The notes under the pieces are model-generated. The model had not been told where the DNA came from. It saw only the letters and a list, made by a program, of their open reading frames with translations, and made no database searches. From assembly GCA_041656175.1 (NCBI GenBank), contig JBBAEA010000004.1:1-63043 (forward strand): a stretch of 63,043 nt of DNA, written 5' to 3'. Numbering within the stretch: the first letter of the stretch is position 1; the number at the start of each line of letters is the position of its first letter. Shown one piece after another: positions 51,564 to 61,300 of this stretch. This stretch comes from JBBAEA01 sp041656175. Its GTDB lineage: Bacteria > Myxococcota_A > Bradymonadia > UBA4248. The position numbers and the translations under genes are program-made.

Positions 51564-51705
51564 AGGGGGCAAGCCCCCTTCGCCCAAGCCTCACGCGTGC
51601 ATTCGCTCAAAGCTGCAAATCATTTGCCCCGTCTCGGCTACTCGCCGAGCCAGCGCAAATGATGCAGCTTTTGCGAATGAACGCGCGGGGTCTTGGTCTA
51701 CCCCC
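51564..51705 (-). repeat. Family B nested palindrome, copy B10 (divergent)
   Basis: On the minus strand: GGGGGTAGACCAAGACCCCG ... GAGGCTTGGGCGAAGGGGG followed by CTTGCCCCC. The basal stem is CCAAG:CTTGG instead of GCGC(A/G)(A/G)G and its complement, so both arms changed together. Inner stem CATTCGC pairs with GCGAATG, and the apical arm holds AGCTGCATCATTTGCGCTGG with a CAGCGCAAATGA-type complement. It separates rpoZ from the SUMF1 pair. Confidence 0.75.
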
Positions 51706-51797
51706 AAGATACTGGTCCAAGAGCACAAGCCCTTGGTAAAACTGTTTGAGGCTAGATCATGCCACCATCGATCAAAGCCACCCTCAGAAAACGTTGA

Positions 51798-53388
51798 TCA
51801 AGGAACCGAACTTACACAGCGAAAGCTGAATAAGCCAGAGCGGTCGTCGGGGGCGTAGCTGTCGCGATACGCGGCACGCATGCTGTAGCCATCGCCGGCC
51901 CAGAAACCACCGCGAATGACACGAAACTGACCACTTGCAGGCCCCGTGGGATTTGTCACTGCAGTCGATGTATACGTTCGATATGCCCAATCGCTCGTCC
52001 ACTCGAAAATGTTCCCCGCCATATCGTATACCCCATCGGGCGACTTCCCCAAAGGGAACTGTTCCACTGGCGAAGTCATGGGAAAGCCATCCTTGCACGA
52101 TTCATCGTAATTTGCCTTTGCAGTCGTCGCCGTCCACTCTGCCCCCGTACAAACCTCATTCCACGATGCTGGGCATTCATCACCCCACGGAAAGCGTCGC
52201 TGCGTCGTTCCCTTAGCAGCTCGCTCCCACTCTGCCTCGGTCGGTAAACGCCCTCCTGCCCCACTCACAATAAGCTTTTGCTTGCTCCCAATTCACACAA
52301 TTAATAGGGTGCTTTTCTTTTCCTTCTGCATTGTATGTGCAACTTCCACCTGTTTCAGCCGCTGTGCAGCTCCCCGCTTCTACACAGTGCTTATACGACG
52401 CAGCCGTTACCAAATAGCGATCCATCATGTAGGCGTTCAAAGTCACATTGTGGCTCGGTTGCTCATCACCATCGCCCCAAGTGTCGCTATCAGGGCGTCC
52501 CATAACAAAAGTCGTAGTTGTTCCCGATGCGGGGATCCTTACGCGATCTTGCATAGAACAATCCTTCCCAATCCACGATATGGTGCAAATGCAAGTATTA
52601 GTAGCGCTGCAAGTACCACCGTTTTTGCAAACTACGGCACAAAACGGCTTGCAATCGCCTTCTATACAACGGTATCCATCCTCGCACACTTTGCCATATC
52701 CTGTTAATAAACAACCACCACAGTTCTTCGGATCATTGTTGGGGTTAATACAAACTTCACCACAAGGCACAAAACCACTTGCACAATCAGAACCGCACAC
52801 ACCGTTACTACAACGTAAACCCGACGCACACTTTTCGCCCCTACCCTCCACTACACAGCCACCACAATTGTTGATATCGTTCTCTGGATTTACGCAAGCT
52901 GCCTCGCAGCTAACTGTCGGCAAGGGGCAAATTAGCTGGCAAACCCCATCCACACACGATACGCCCTCAGTACAACGGCTACCCGTACCGTCGTAAAAGC
53001 ATCCACCGCAGTTATTCGTGTCTGTACCAATATGCGCACAAGTCGCATCACTGTTGATGTCCAAACAAGCCGTTTGTGATTCTGTACATTGCTCTCTGCA
53101 GGCAAAAACAAAAACCTTGTCATCTAAGCCTACAGGACGACAGACTTTCTCATTTGTACAGCGCCCCTTCTTTACCCCGTAATCAACCTCCGAAGACATC
53201 TCGCATTTGCCCGCCGAACGCATTTCATCAATGCTGCACTTATCCATATTATCAGGGCAACAACGCGCATCACGCGGTGGGCATAAACTTTCTTGGCCAC
53301 GGGTAAAATCTAAAACTTCATCCGTCTCACAGGATAAAATAAGGAATAAGCCCACAAACAATATATACAACGTAGTTGTCATGCGCAT
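51798..53388 (-). pseudogene. SUMF1 (FGE-like)-domain Cys-rich lipoprotein, frameshifted; candidate DGR target
   Basis: Starts at ATG 53388 with a lipoprotein signal (ILFVGLFLILSC). Residues 30-270 are Cys-rich, with NNCGGC(x)nGxGxxCxxGxxC modules and an EGF-like CKNGGTC unit. A SUMF1/formylglycine-enzyme-like domain follows: FVMGRPDSDTWGD, YMMDRYLVTAASYKHCVEAG, HPINCVNWEQAKAYCEW. There the frame breaks: GGGG at 52259-52262 (complement) has one G more than the paralogue, and GGRLPTEAEWERAAKG continues in the other frame to the TGA at 51798. The rest is a complete SUMF1 end (FPWGDECP, VYDMAGNIFEWTSDW, RVIRGGFW, FSFRC). It has no catalytic FGE Cys pair that I can assign, so it is probably a binding fold. 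Its tail (51813-51917) differs from the tandem paralogue mainly in NNC codons, like a DGR variable region. Confidence 0.8.
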
Positions 53389-53646
53389 TTTTTGCACAAA
53401 ATAAATTCACTCAAGCATCTTAGTCCCTCCGCCAAAACAGAACCCAAGTGAATTTAGCATGACAGCGCAAGCCAAGCAAATATACCTTTATCGCTCCCAT
53501 GCCTCCAAGAATTCGCAGCAAGTTTGCTAACAAAAGTATCTTCCTAGCAAACATAAGTATCACTCGATTTTTTGACCGAGTTCAAGCAAACTAGGATAGC
53601 CTTACTTGCTTTCGCTAGCTCTTTTTTGGCAATTATTTCATTGATC

Positions 53647-53671
53647 AGGGGCAGCTTTGAAAGCTGCCCCT
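53647..53671. terminator. Strong hairpin downstream of the second SUMF1 gene
   Basis: Arms AGGGGCAGCTTT and AAAGCTGCCCCT around a single base. It lies about 60 nt after the TGA of the second SUMF1 gene (minus strand), followed by AT-rich sequence. Same hairpin core as the units at 872-1164 and in family C; CACTCTGATTTATTGGGG follows at 53683-53700. Confidence 0.6.
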
Positions 53672-53730
53672 ACAGCAAAACCACTCTGATTTATTGGGGC
53701 TACCACCCTATTCAGAGTGTCATTAGTAGA

Positions 53731-54969
53731 TCAGGGGGCTAAACTTGCACAGCGAAAGCCGATGCTGTTGTAGCGGATGTCAGGGAGGTAACTGGCGCGA
53801 TACGTGGCACGCAAGCGGTTGCAGTGGTCGCCCCAGTGTGCACCGCGTACGACACGGCTCTGACCACTTGGAGGCCCCTTGGGGTTGATTTCGGCAGCCG
53901 ATGTATATGCTCGACAACACCAATCGCTACACCACTCCGAAAGATTCCCCTCCATATCGTATAGCCCTTCGGGCGACTTCCCCGAAGGGAACTGATCCAC
54001 TGGCGAAGTGTAGACAAAACCATCTTTGCAATCCATATCATTGCAATTTGTCCTAGCAGTTGCCGCCGTCCACTCTACTCCTGTACAAAAACCAGCCCAC
54101 GATGTCGGGCATTCATCGCCCCACGGAAAGTGTCGTTGCGTCAGTCCCTTAGCGGCTCGCTCCCACTCTGCCTCGGTCGGCAAACGCCCGCCTGCCCACT
54201 CACAATAGTTTTTTGCTTGCGCCCAGTCCACGCAATTGATCGGGTGCTTCTCCTTTCCTGCTACATTATATGTGCAATCCTCACCCGTATTCGTTGCTGT
54301 ACACCTCCCTGCCTCTACTCAGAGCTTATAGGATGCCGAAGTCACCAAATAGCGATCCATCATGTAAGCGTTCAAAGTCACGTTGTGGCTCGGTCGTTCA
54401 ATATTGTCCCAGGGGGCGCTACCAGGGCGTCCCATCACAAAAGTCGTCATTGCGCCAGTTGCAGGTATCCTAACGCGATCTGGGGTTTTGCAATCCGCAC
54501 CCGTCCAATTCAATGGGCAACATATGTTTGGTACAGCGCAATGCTCCCCACTTTTACAAGGGGGGCTGCATACTGGCGTTGCACAAGTTTCACCGCTCCA
54601 ACCCGTGGCGCAAGTGCAAATACAGGGCGCGCTACATGTACCGCCGTTTTGGCAATCTTCGGCGCAAAACGACTTACACTCTGCTTCAAGACAACGGAAG
54701 CCTTCCTCGCGCTTTTTGCCATGCCCTGTTAAAAAACAACCACCGCAGTGCTTCGGATCGTTTGTACAGCGCCCCTTCTTTACCTCGTAATCAAGCTCCG
54801 AAGCCATCTCGCATTCGCCCGCTGAACGCAGTTCCTCGAGGCTGCATTCCTCTATCTCGTCGGGGCAACAGCGCTCATCCCGCGGTGGGCAAACGCCCTC
54901 TACCCCTGAGGTAAAGTTCAAAGAATCTCCCGTTTTACAGGATAAAACCAGGAGCAAGCCCATAAACAA
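53731..54969 (-). pseudogene. Second SUMF1-domain lipoprotein, interrupted by TGA in place of Cys; candidate DGR target
   Basis: A tandem paralogue of the preceding gene, shorter in its Cys-rich part (one NCGGC-like module and two EGF-like units). One frame runs the whole length, broken only by TGA at 54319-54321. The intact paralogue has Cys there (YKHCVEAGSC versus YKL-stop-VEAGRC), so a single TGT-to-TGA change accounts for it. The start is also poor: the only in-frame initiators are TTG 54969 and ATG 54963, giving a signal (GLLLVLSC) with no basic head, whereas the paralogue has a normal one. The C-terminal SUMF1 part (RLPTEAEWERAAKG, FPWGDECPTSW, YDMEGNLSEWCSDW, RVVRGAHW, IGFRC) is complete. 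Its tail (53746-53850) is the second putative variable region, with six NNC codons in a row after the Trp. Confidence 0.8.
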
Positions 54970-55161
54970 GAAATAAAATACGTATTTTACACGACTTTTC
55001 TACATACACACAATACACCCGCACGCGTTGCGCCTTGCAACGTTTTAGAACATTGTAGCGTTTCAACACTGCGGGGGCAAAGATTTTTGTTTTTTTATCA
55101 TTTTGCGGATTGGATTATGTGCTCGTAGATCGAGGCATAAACGGGAAGCTCTGGTTAAAGC

Positions 55162-55309
55162 GGGGGGGTAGCGCGGGATCGCCGAGCAAAAGGCGCAATG
55201 AACGAATAATATGCGAAGGTTGAGCGCTTAGCGAAAACTTCGCATATTATAATCGTGAATTGTCGAATTTTGCGAGGAAGCCCGCGCGTAGGGGGGATCT
55301 AATCCCCCC
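55162..55309 (+). repeat. Family B nested palindrome, copy B11
   Basis: GGGGGGTAGCGCGGGATCGCC ... GAGGAAGCCCGCGCGTAGGGGGG then ATCCCCCC. The basal stem is GCGCGGG:CCCGCGC, and the apical stem ATAATATGCGAAG pairs perfectly with CTTCGCATATTAT. It lies about 100 bp upstream of the kinase start; an open frame through it is incidental. Confidence 0.8.
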
Positions 55310-55412
55310 ACCCAAAAAAGAACGTTCATATCATTTGGCTAACTCTAGAGTAAGGGAAGAGAACGTGCTATGGTCTTGGGCTTGGGTATGGGGATTTTTA
55401 TGGGAAGTGTGC

Positions 55413-57164
55413 ATGCTTGAACGGTTAGGAAGATACGAATTGGACGCGGTCGTTGCAGAGGGCGGCATGGCGCGGATATATCGTGCACACACTGTGGGTT
55501 TGGGCGGGGTGGAGAAAGTCGTTGCCATTAAACGCTTGCGCGCGCAACTGCGAGACGATGATGAGTTGCTTCGCATGCTGGTGGACGAAGCGCGTTTGAT
55601 GGCGCTGATGGCACAAAAGAATATTTGCCAAGTTTATGGTCTTGAGAGGGACGGCGGCGAGTATTTTATCGTGATGGAGTATGTGGAAGGCTGCAATTTG
55701 AGCGAGTTGTGCCGTTATTTGAGGCAGCAAAATCGGGTGCTGCCGCCTGAAGCGGCGGTGTACATTGCGATTGAGGCGCTCTCGGGGCTTTCCTACGCGC
55801 ATCGCTTACAAGATTTAGAGGGTCGAGCGCTAGACATTATACATCGCGACATCAATCCGCAAAACATTTTGTTATCGCGCGAGGGGGAGGTGAAGCTGAT
55901 TGATTTTGGGATTGCGAAGGCGACGGTACAGTCGACAAAGACGCAGGCGGGTACGATTAAGGGCAAGATCAATTATATGAGCCCGGAGCAGGCGCGTGGG
56001 GACAAGATCGAACAGAGCAGTGATGTGTTTGCGATGGCAGCGGTGCTCTACGAAATGCTTACGGGAGAGATGCTCTACCCCCTCTCTCTTGATGATATGA
56101 GGCTAATGCAGGCCGTAAAGATGGCGCAGTTTAAGCCGCTTAGCGAGCTTCGTCTGCAAATACCTTTGGGCTTGAGACAAATTTTAAACAAAGCGCTGCG
56201 CCGCGATACGAATCAGCGTTACGCCAGTTCGCGCGAGTTTTTGCTTGCACTTGTGCAATTTTTTAACGAGCAACCGCGTCGTTTTGATAGCATACAACTG
56301 TCTATGCTTGTCGACTCTTGCGTAGAGCATCAAAAAAAAGTTGAGGCTACGGCCGTCAGCGACTTTGGGGCACAATCCAGTGCGCCACCGCTCTATTTAG
56401 CTGCTGGCGTTAGAAACGAAACGGATGCGCCTCATTTTGAGGATTCTCCAACAAGCGTGTATGATAAAGGCGGTTTACAGAAACTTGTCAGCGAATTGGA
56501 GGCAATGAATGTGCGAGCGGGGGCTGGCGCTTTGGGAGATGAGGAAGAGCAAGCTATTCATGCGCACAATACCGATACTGTTATTAGTTCTGTAAAAAAA
56601 GATTCATCGAGGTCGAGGGGAGGGGCTTTGGGGATTTTAAAAATACCTTTTGCCTACCCCATCGTTAGCCTCCTATTGCTGCTAACGGTATCTGTCGCGC
56701 TTTTGGTGGTGCTTATTATTAATGAAGACAGCATCTCGCAAGCTGCAAATAAGCAGGTAAGCCTGCGTAGCACGCCTGAGGGGGCACAAATATTCATAGA
56801 TGGCCAAAACACACGAATGCTTACGCCAACCAGTGTTCCAAGTGGAAAGAAAATCGTTTTAAAGAAAACTTACTACGTCGATGAGCACGTCGATCTTAGC
56901 ATCAAAAACCCGCCACCACTACTCAATATTGCACTTAGCCCTAAGCGAGGTAAACTCATCGTTACAACGCAGCCTTCGGGGGCTCAGATTTATATGAACG
57001 GCAATAATATTGGTTACACGCCGCAGACCATCGACGCGAAAAAAGGTCATGAATACGAGTTCATACTCTCGAAGCCGGACTATCGCACGGAGCGCAGAGC
57101 TCTGTTTTGGGGCAACGAAGCGCAGGACGAATTGTATTTAGAGGTCGAATTAACGCGGGATTAA
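55413..57164 (+). CDS. Transmembrane Ser/Thr protein kinase with two C-terminal PEGA domains
   Basis: 583 residues from ATG 55413 (MLERLGRYELDAVV), with GGAAG just upstream; the frame runs 51 codons further back through copy B11 but that part is not protein-like. The kinase domain is residues 8-275: Gly loop VAEGGMARIYRA, Lys in VVAIKRLRA, catalytic loop IIHRDINPQNILL, LIDFGIAKA, MSPEQARG and SDVFAMAAVLYEML. After an acidic linker comes one membrane helix (about 413-436, VSLLLLLTVSVALLVVLII). PEGA domains lie outside at about 448-510 (LRSTPEGAQIFIDGQNT) and 512-583 (VTTQPSGAQIYMNGNNIGYTP). The topology suggests a receptor kinase whose PEGA part senses or anchors at the envelope. All catalytic residues are present. 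No substrate gene is evident. Confidence 0.9.
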   Translation: MLERLGRYELDAVVAEGGMARIYRAHTVGLGGVEKVVAIKRLRAQLRDDDELLRMLVDEARLMALMAQKNICQVYGLERDGGEYFIVMEYVEGCNLSELCRYLRQQNRVLPPEAAVYIAIEALSGLSYAHRLQDLEGRALDIIHRDINPQNILLSREGEVKLIDFGIAKATVQSTKTQAGTIKGKINYMSPEQARGDKIEQSSDVFAMAAVLYEMLTGEMLYPLSLDDMRLMQAVKMAQFKPLSELRLQIPLGLRQILNKALRRDTNQRYASSREFLLALVQFFNEQPRRFDSIQLSMLVDSCVEHQKKVEATAVSDFGAQSSAPPLYLAAGVRNETDAPHFEDSPTSVYDKGGLQKLVSELEAMNVRAGAGALGDEEEQAIHAHNTDTVISSVKKDSSRSRGGALGILKIPFAYPIVSLLLLLTVSVALLVVLIINEDSISQAANKQVSLRSTPEGAQIFIDGQNTRMLTPTSVPSGKKIVLKKTYYVDEHVDLSIKNPPPLLNIALSPKRGKLIVTTQPSGAQIYMNGNNIGYTPQTIDAKKGHEYEFILSKPDYRTERRALFWGNEAQDELYLEVELTRD

Positions 57165-57259
57165 CTGAATGTGGGCTTTAACATAGGCTTTCTTAGCTTC
57201 TTTTTTCAGCGCAGCGACAACGCAGAGCTGGCTCTACTCGGGTAAGGATTAATCATTTA

Positions 57260-58372
57260 ATGCAAATCGCTCTTTTAGAAAAATCGCTCAAACCGTGGTG
57301 TGATGACGTCATAGCGCGGGGTTGGAGTACGAAGCTACCCTTTGAAGGGGAGGAGTCCGAGTGTATTGGCGGCGACATGGGAGGGGGTTTAGAGGATTTT
57401 CGGGTTTACGAAATACCAGCCTATAGTGCATGTGGTGAAGGGGAGCATGTTTACTTGCATGTACAAAAGCGTGGTAAGACAAGTTTTGACGTACTTCGTG
57501 CGATCGAATTAGCTTTTTCGGTGAAGGAGAGCGAGATCGGTTATGCGGGTATGAAAGATAAGCATGCGATAACGCGTCAGTGGTTTAGCGTGCCATACGC
57601 GGGCGACCCCCGTGCAGCTATCGAAAAACTCAGTGAAGATGCGGACATCGAAGTGCTAGAGCATAGTCGCCACAGCAACAAAATTCGCGTAGGCCACCTT
57701 AGCGCCAATCGCTTTGAACTGCGGCTCTATGGTGTTTGGGGAAGCGATCGTGCTATAACTGCGCGTTGCGATGCCTTGTCGCGACGAGGCTTTATCAATT
57801 ATTTTGGTAAGCAGCGCTTTGGGCGCGACGGCGCTAATGTTGCAAGTGGGCTAGAGGCGCTTAGAGGAAAGCGCAGGCTTAAGCACAAAGAGCTCAAGTT
57901 CGTCATTAGTGCTCTGCAATCAGCGGTATTTAACCTTAGCGCTGGTATGCGCTTAGAGCTTTTTGGCGATGAACTTTTTGAGGGCGATGTGCTTCAAAAG
58001 CGTGGTGGTGGCTGTTTTATTTGTACAGAACCTAGCGTTGACCAAGAGAGAGCGCGTGCAGGCGAGGTCGTATTAACCGGTGCCTTGCCGGGCAAAAAGC
58101 TCATGACTGCAGCGGGTGTTGGGCAAAGGATCGAGAGTTTTTCGGCACAAAAGTTGGGTTTGAACTGGCCCGAGGATGCAGGCGATGGCCTATCCCTATC
58201 GAGTATGGGGAAGATGGCAATGGGTTGTAGGCGTCCCATTTGGGAGCAAGCCCAAGATTTAAGTTGGACGCGCCTAGACGAAAGTTCGATAACAGTATCA
58301 TTTACATTATCTTCTGGTTCGTACGCCACAGTGCTTATGCGTCAACTCTGTGGCCAGAGCTTTGGACGATGA
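57260..58372 (+). CDS. truD: tRNA pseudouridine(13) synthase TruD
   Basis: 370 residues. TruD makes pseudouridine 13 in tRNA-Glu. The catalytic motif is GYAGMKDKHAITRQ with Asp at residue 100, and the family signature FINYFGKQRFGRDG lies near residue 178. KTSFDVLRAIELAF precedes the active site as usual. The start region (LLEKSLKPW) lies 96 bp after the kinase stop and the ORF starts at ATG 57260. Its 3' end is 7 nt from the ATG of the TPR gene, so the two are probably co-transcribed. Confidence 0.9.
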   Translation: MQIALLEKSLKPWCDDVIARGWSTKLPFEGEESECIGGDMGGGLEDFRVYEIPAYSACGEGEHVYLHVQKRGKTSFDVLRAIELAFSVKESEIGYAGMKDKHAITRQWFSVPYAGDPRAAIEKLSEDADIEVLEHSRHSNKIRVGHLSANRFELRLYGVWGSDRAITARCDALSRRGFINYFGKQRFGRDGANVASGLEALRGKRRLKHKELKFVISALQSAVFNLSAGMRLELFGDELFEGDVLQKRGGGCFICTEPSVDQERARAGEVVLTGALPGKKLMTAAGVGQRIESFSAQKLGLNWPEDAGDGLSLSSMGKMAMGCRRPIWEQAQDLSWTRLDESSITVSFTLSSGSYATVLMRQLCGQSFGR

Positions 58373-58379
58373 GGGCAAT

Positions 58380-61300
58380 ATGAGTGACGGTGTAAATTTA
58401 ATGAACTCCATCCGCGATCGCTGTAAACGCATGAGCGAATTATTCGATGGGACGAGTTTCGTGGGCGTGCTTAATTATCGTGCTCTTAATTATTCGCAAG
58501 AGCAAATTAGCTTGTACTCCAATGCTCTCGCTCTTGATTGCATCACTCAAGATGGCCGCTCATATTACCATCGCGGGCACATGCTCTTGATCTATCTTTT
58601 GGCCAAATCGTCATGCATACGCTGGGAGCCTTGGGAGAGCGGGCACTACGATATGGAAGATATACTGAGCAGACGTGCGATTTTGTGCGAGCTACAGTGG
58701 GATTTTATCCGCAACGACGCCGTCGTCGTCAATCGCCTATTTTCTTGGCTGTGGGACAGCGATATTCTTCGCTTCTCGCCCTCGGACGCCGTACATGTAA
58801 AAGCTCTCATTGACCAAGCCCTCGATAACATCGATAGCTCTGGTTTTTTAGAGAGTTTGCGCGTTGATGGTGATGGGAGCGGTGAGTATTTGCTGGTTCG
58901 CGATTTACTGGCGATGCAGGCAGAAATCAGTCATCTGCTCACTCTAGCTAGCGACGCGGGCAGCGATATTCCAAGCATACAGCACCTTACGGAGCGAAAC
59001 GAAAAAATCGCACAGTGGAAAGACTGGCTTCAGCTTCCTCAAAGCCCGTACCTCGCGACGCCATGTCGCGAAGTTTTGGCCGACGAACGCATGGCTTTTT
59101 TGCGCACGCGCAATTTGCTACTCATTCACGAGGATTGGGCAGAGCTGGCCAAGCACTATGAAGAAAACCGCCACATCTTTGAAAACGAGCTAAAGAGTCT
59201 GGCGCGCTATTACGCTTGCTTGGGACGTATTTACGGCGAGCGTTTAAACGACAACACGCAAGCAGCGGAGTACTTCGCAGAGGCGATGAACTATGATCCC
59301 AGTGATTTTGAGTCCTTCCACCGCGTGAAGTTCTACCTACGCGAGGGTCAGCAGTGGACGCGTCTCGTAGAATTACTCTCTAACCACTGGGAGAGCTACG
59401 AGGATATGCAGATGCGCTGTGAAATCCTCATGGAGTGCGCCGAGATCCAGGCAAAGGAACTTAAGCAATACGAGGAGGGCATCGGTCTTTTTGAACGCGC
59501 CTACACGGAGGGTCACGCGAGCTCGCACTTTGAGTCTTTGTTCCATATCATTCAAGAGTCCAGTGAACTTCCCACCAACATGCGCCTTCGCGCCTGCGTT
59601 GTCCTCTCGGGTCATATTTCGAGTATGGGGGATGCCGATCGCTACGTCGCGCTAAGCAACCAGTTGATGGCAGAGGACGAAAATCTCGATCTCGCCATTA
59701 AGTCGCTCATCCATGCGGGGATACAAAACTACTTAGCTACCCCCATCAAAGCGCTAGAGACTTTGAAAGAGGCCATCGTACAAAACCCGACGATATCGCT
59801 ATATGAAGGAATGTTGTACAGGATATTTTTAAAATCGCTGAACTATAATGAACTTTTGCTGACATTCGACGATTTAAGCGACGAAGACATAGAACAAAAA
59901 AATCTGGCGCACATTTGGCTTACGCTGGGGCGCGCCTTACTAAAACTCGGCAACGCCGACGATATTGCTTTTAGGTATCTTGAACGAAGTGCGCTCAATG
60001 ATAGTGAAAACAGCAAAACGATTGAGTTATGTCTTTCGATCAGTGAGAAGCTGCAGCTCATTGATAAGCAGTGGCTCTACGCAATGCTACTTAAAGAGCA
60101 AAGCAAAAGCGCTGCTCAACGCGACGCACTAGAGAATCGCATACAATCACTGCGCCTTAGCATCGACGATGATGATTTAAAGTTGTGTAGCAGCTATGAA
60201 CAGATGTTGTCTTTCCCGGCGTTGCGCCAAAATGCGGCTCAAGAACTTATGCAATGTATTGCGCGTGTTAGCGATAGCGAGGCTATTTTAGAGATGCTGC
60301 AACGCGTCGAAGCGCGCTCGCTTGGCGGTGAGGATCGTGAACTCGTCGAAGAGCTTTACCGTAGTCTACTTGAGCGCGAGTTGAGCCAAGATGTGAAACG
60401 CGGTGTCCTTGAGCGCTACCTTGGTTTTATGCTCGGACAAGGCGATAAGCTCGATCGCGCGCACTACATAGATATCCATGCGGAGTTACTGGTTTTAGCG
60501 CCAGCAGAACGACTACTCTCTGTACTTCGCCCGATTAACCCAAGTAAAGATGAATACAGGGCTTGGACCAACAGCGTCGAGGACAAGCTGAGGCCACAGA
60601 GCGATGATCAGGGCAAATCAAAAACTTACGCTATCTTGGCCGAAGTTTACGCTAAAGAACTCGAAGATAGCGAGAAGGAAGCACAAAGCTACGAAGAGAT
60701 TCTACGGTTTAGCCCTGATAACGTCGAAATTTTCGAGAAGTGCATAGCGCTGCACGAGGGGCGCGAGCAATACTACGAAGCGCTGGAACTGATTCGAGAG
60801 CGAATGCCTGCTAGCTTAGGCATAGAAGAGCGTCTGAAGTATTACAATCGTACTGCGCAAGCCGCTATGGTATCGACCAATGACTATGCCATGTTAGCCG
60901 AATCGCTAAAACTCATCGCCGACACGAGTCCAAGCGCGTTCCGCACACAGCTACAGGCTTTAGTTGCGCATGCAAGCAAAAGCGAAGTCGAGCCCGAGCA
61001 AATCAACTCCATGCTAGAATCCGTCGAAGGCGATGACGCCTTGGCTAAGCAGCATTTCGCTAGCTTGCGTCTTGAGCGCGCCCAGCTCCTAGCCAATAGC
61101 GGCGATCTCGATGGGCTCGCTGCCCTGCTCGATGAAAGACTCAAGAGCGCTTTAGAGAGCTCCCCCACAGTCGCACTCGAAGCGAAGGAATTGTGTAATA
61201 AACTCGCCACTCATCCCAGTTACAACGAATTGCGCGAAATTTGGCAACTCCAAGCGCAGAAAACCCAAGCTCAGCTTTCGGCTCCAGCTATTCGTGCTGT

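Noticed and set aside
51423..55162. DGR reverse transcriptase, Avd or template repeat close to the SUMF1 genes
   Set aside because: No frame with RT motifs, no small helical Avd-like gene and no adenine-rich copy of the tails was found here or elsewhere in the window.
4599..55309. Family B copies as integron attC sites
   Set aside because: No RYYYAAC/GTTRRRY core sites, no integrase, and the copies do not separate promoterless cassettes in one orientation.
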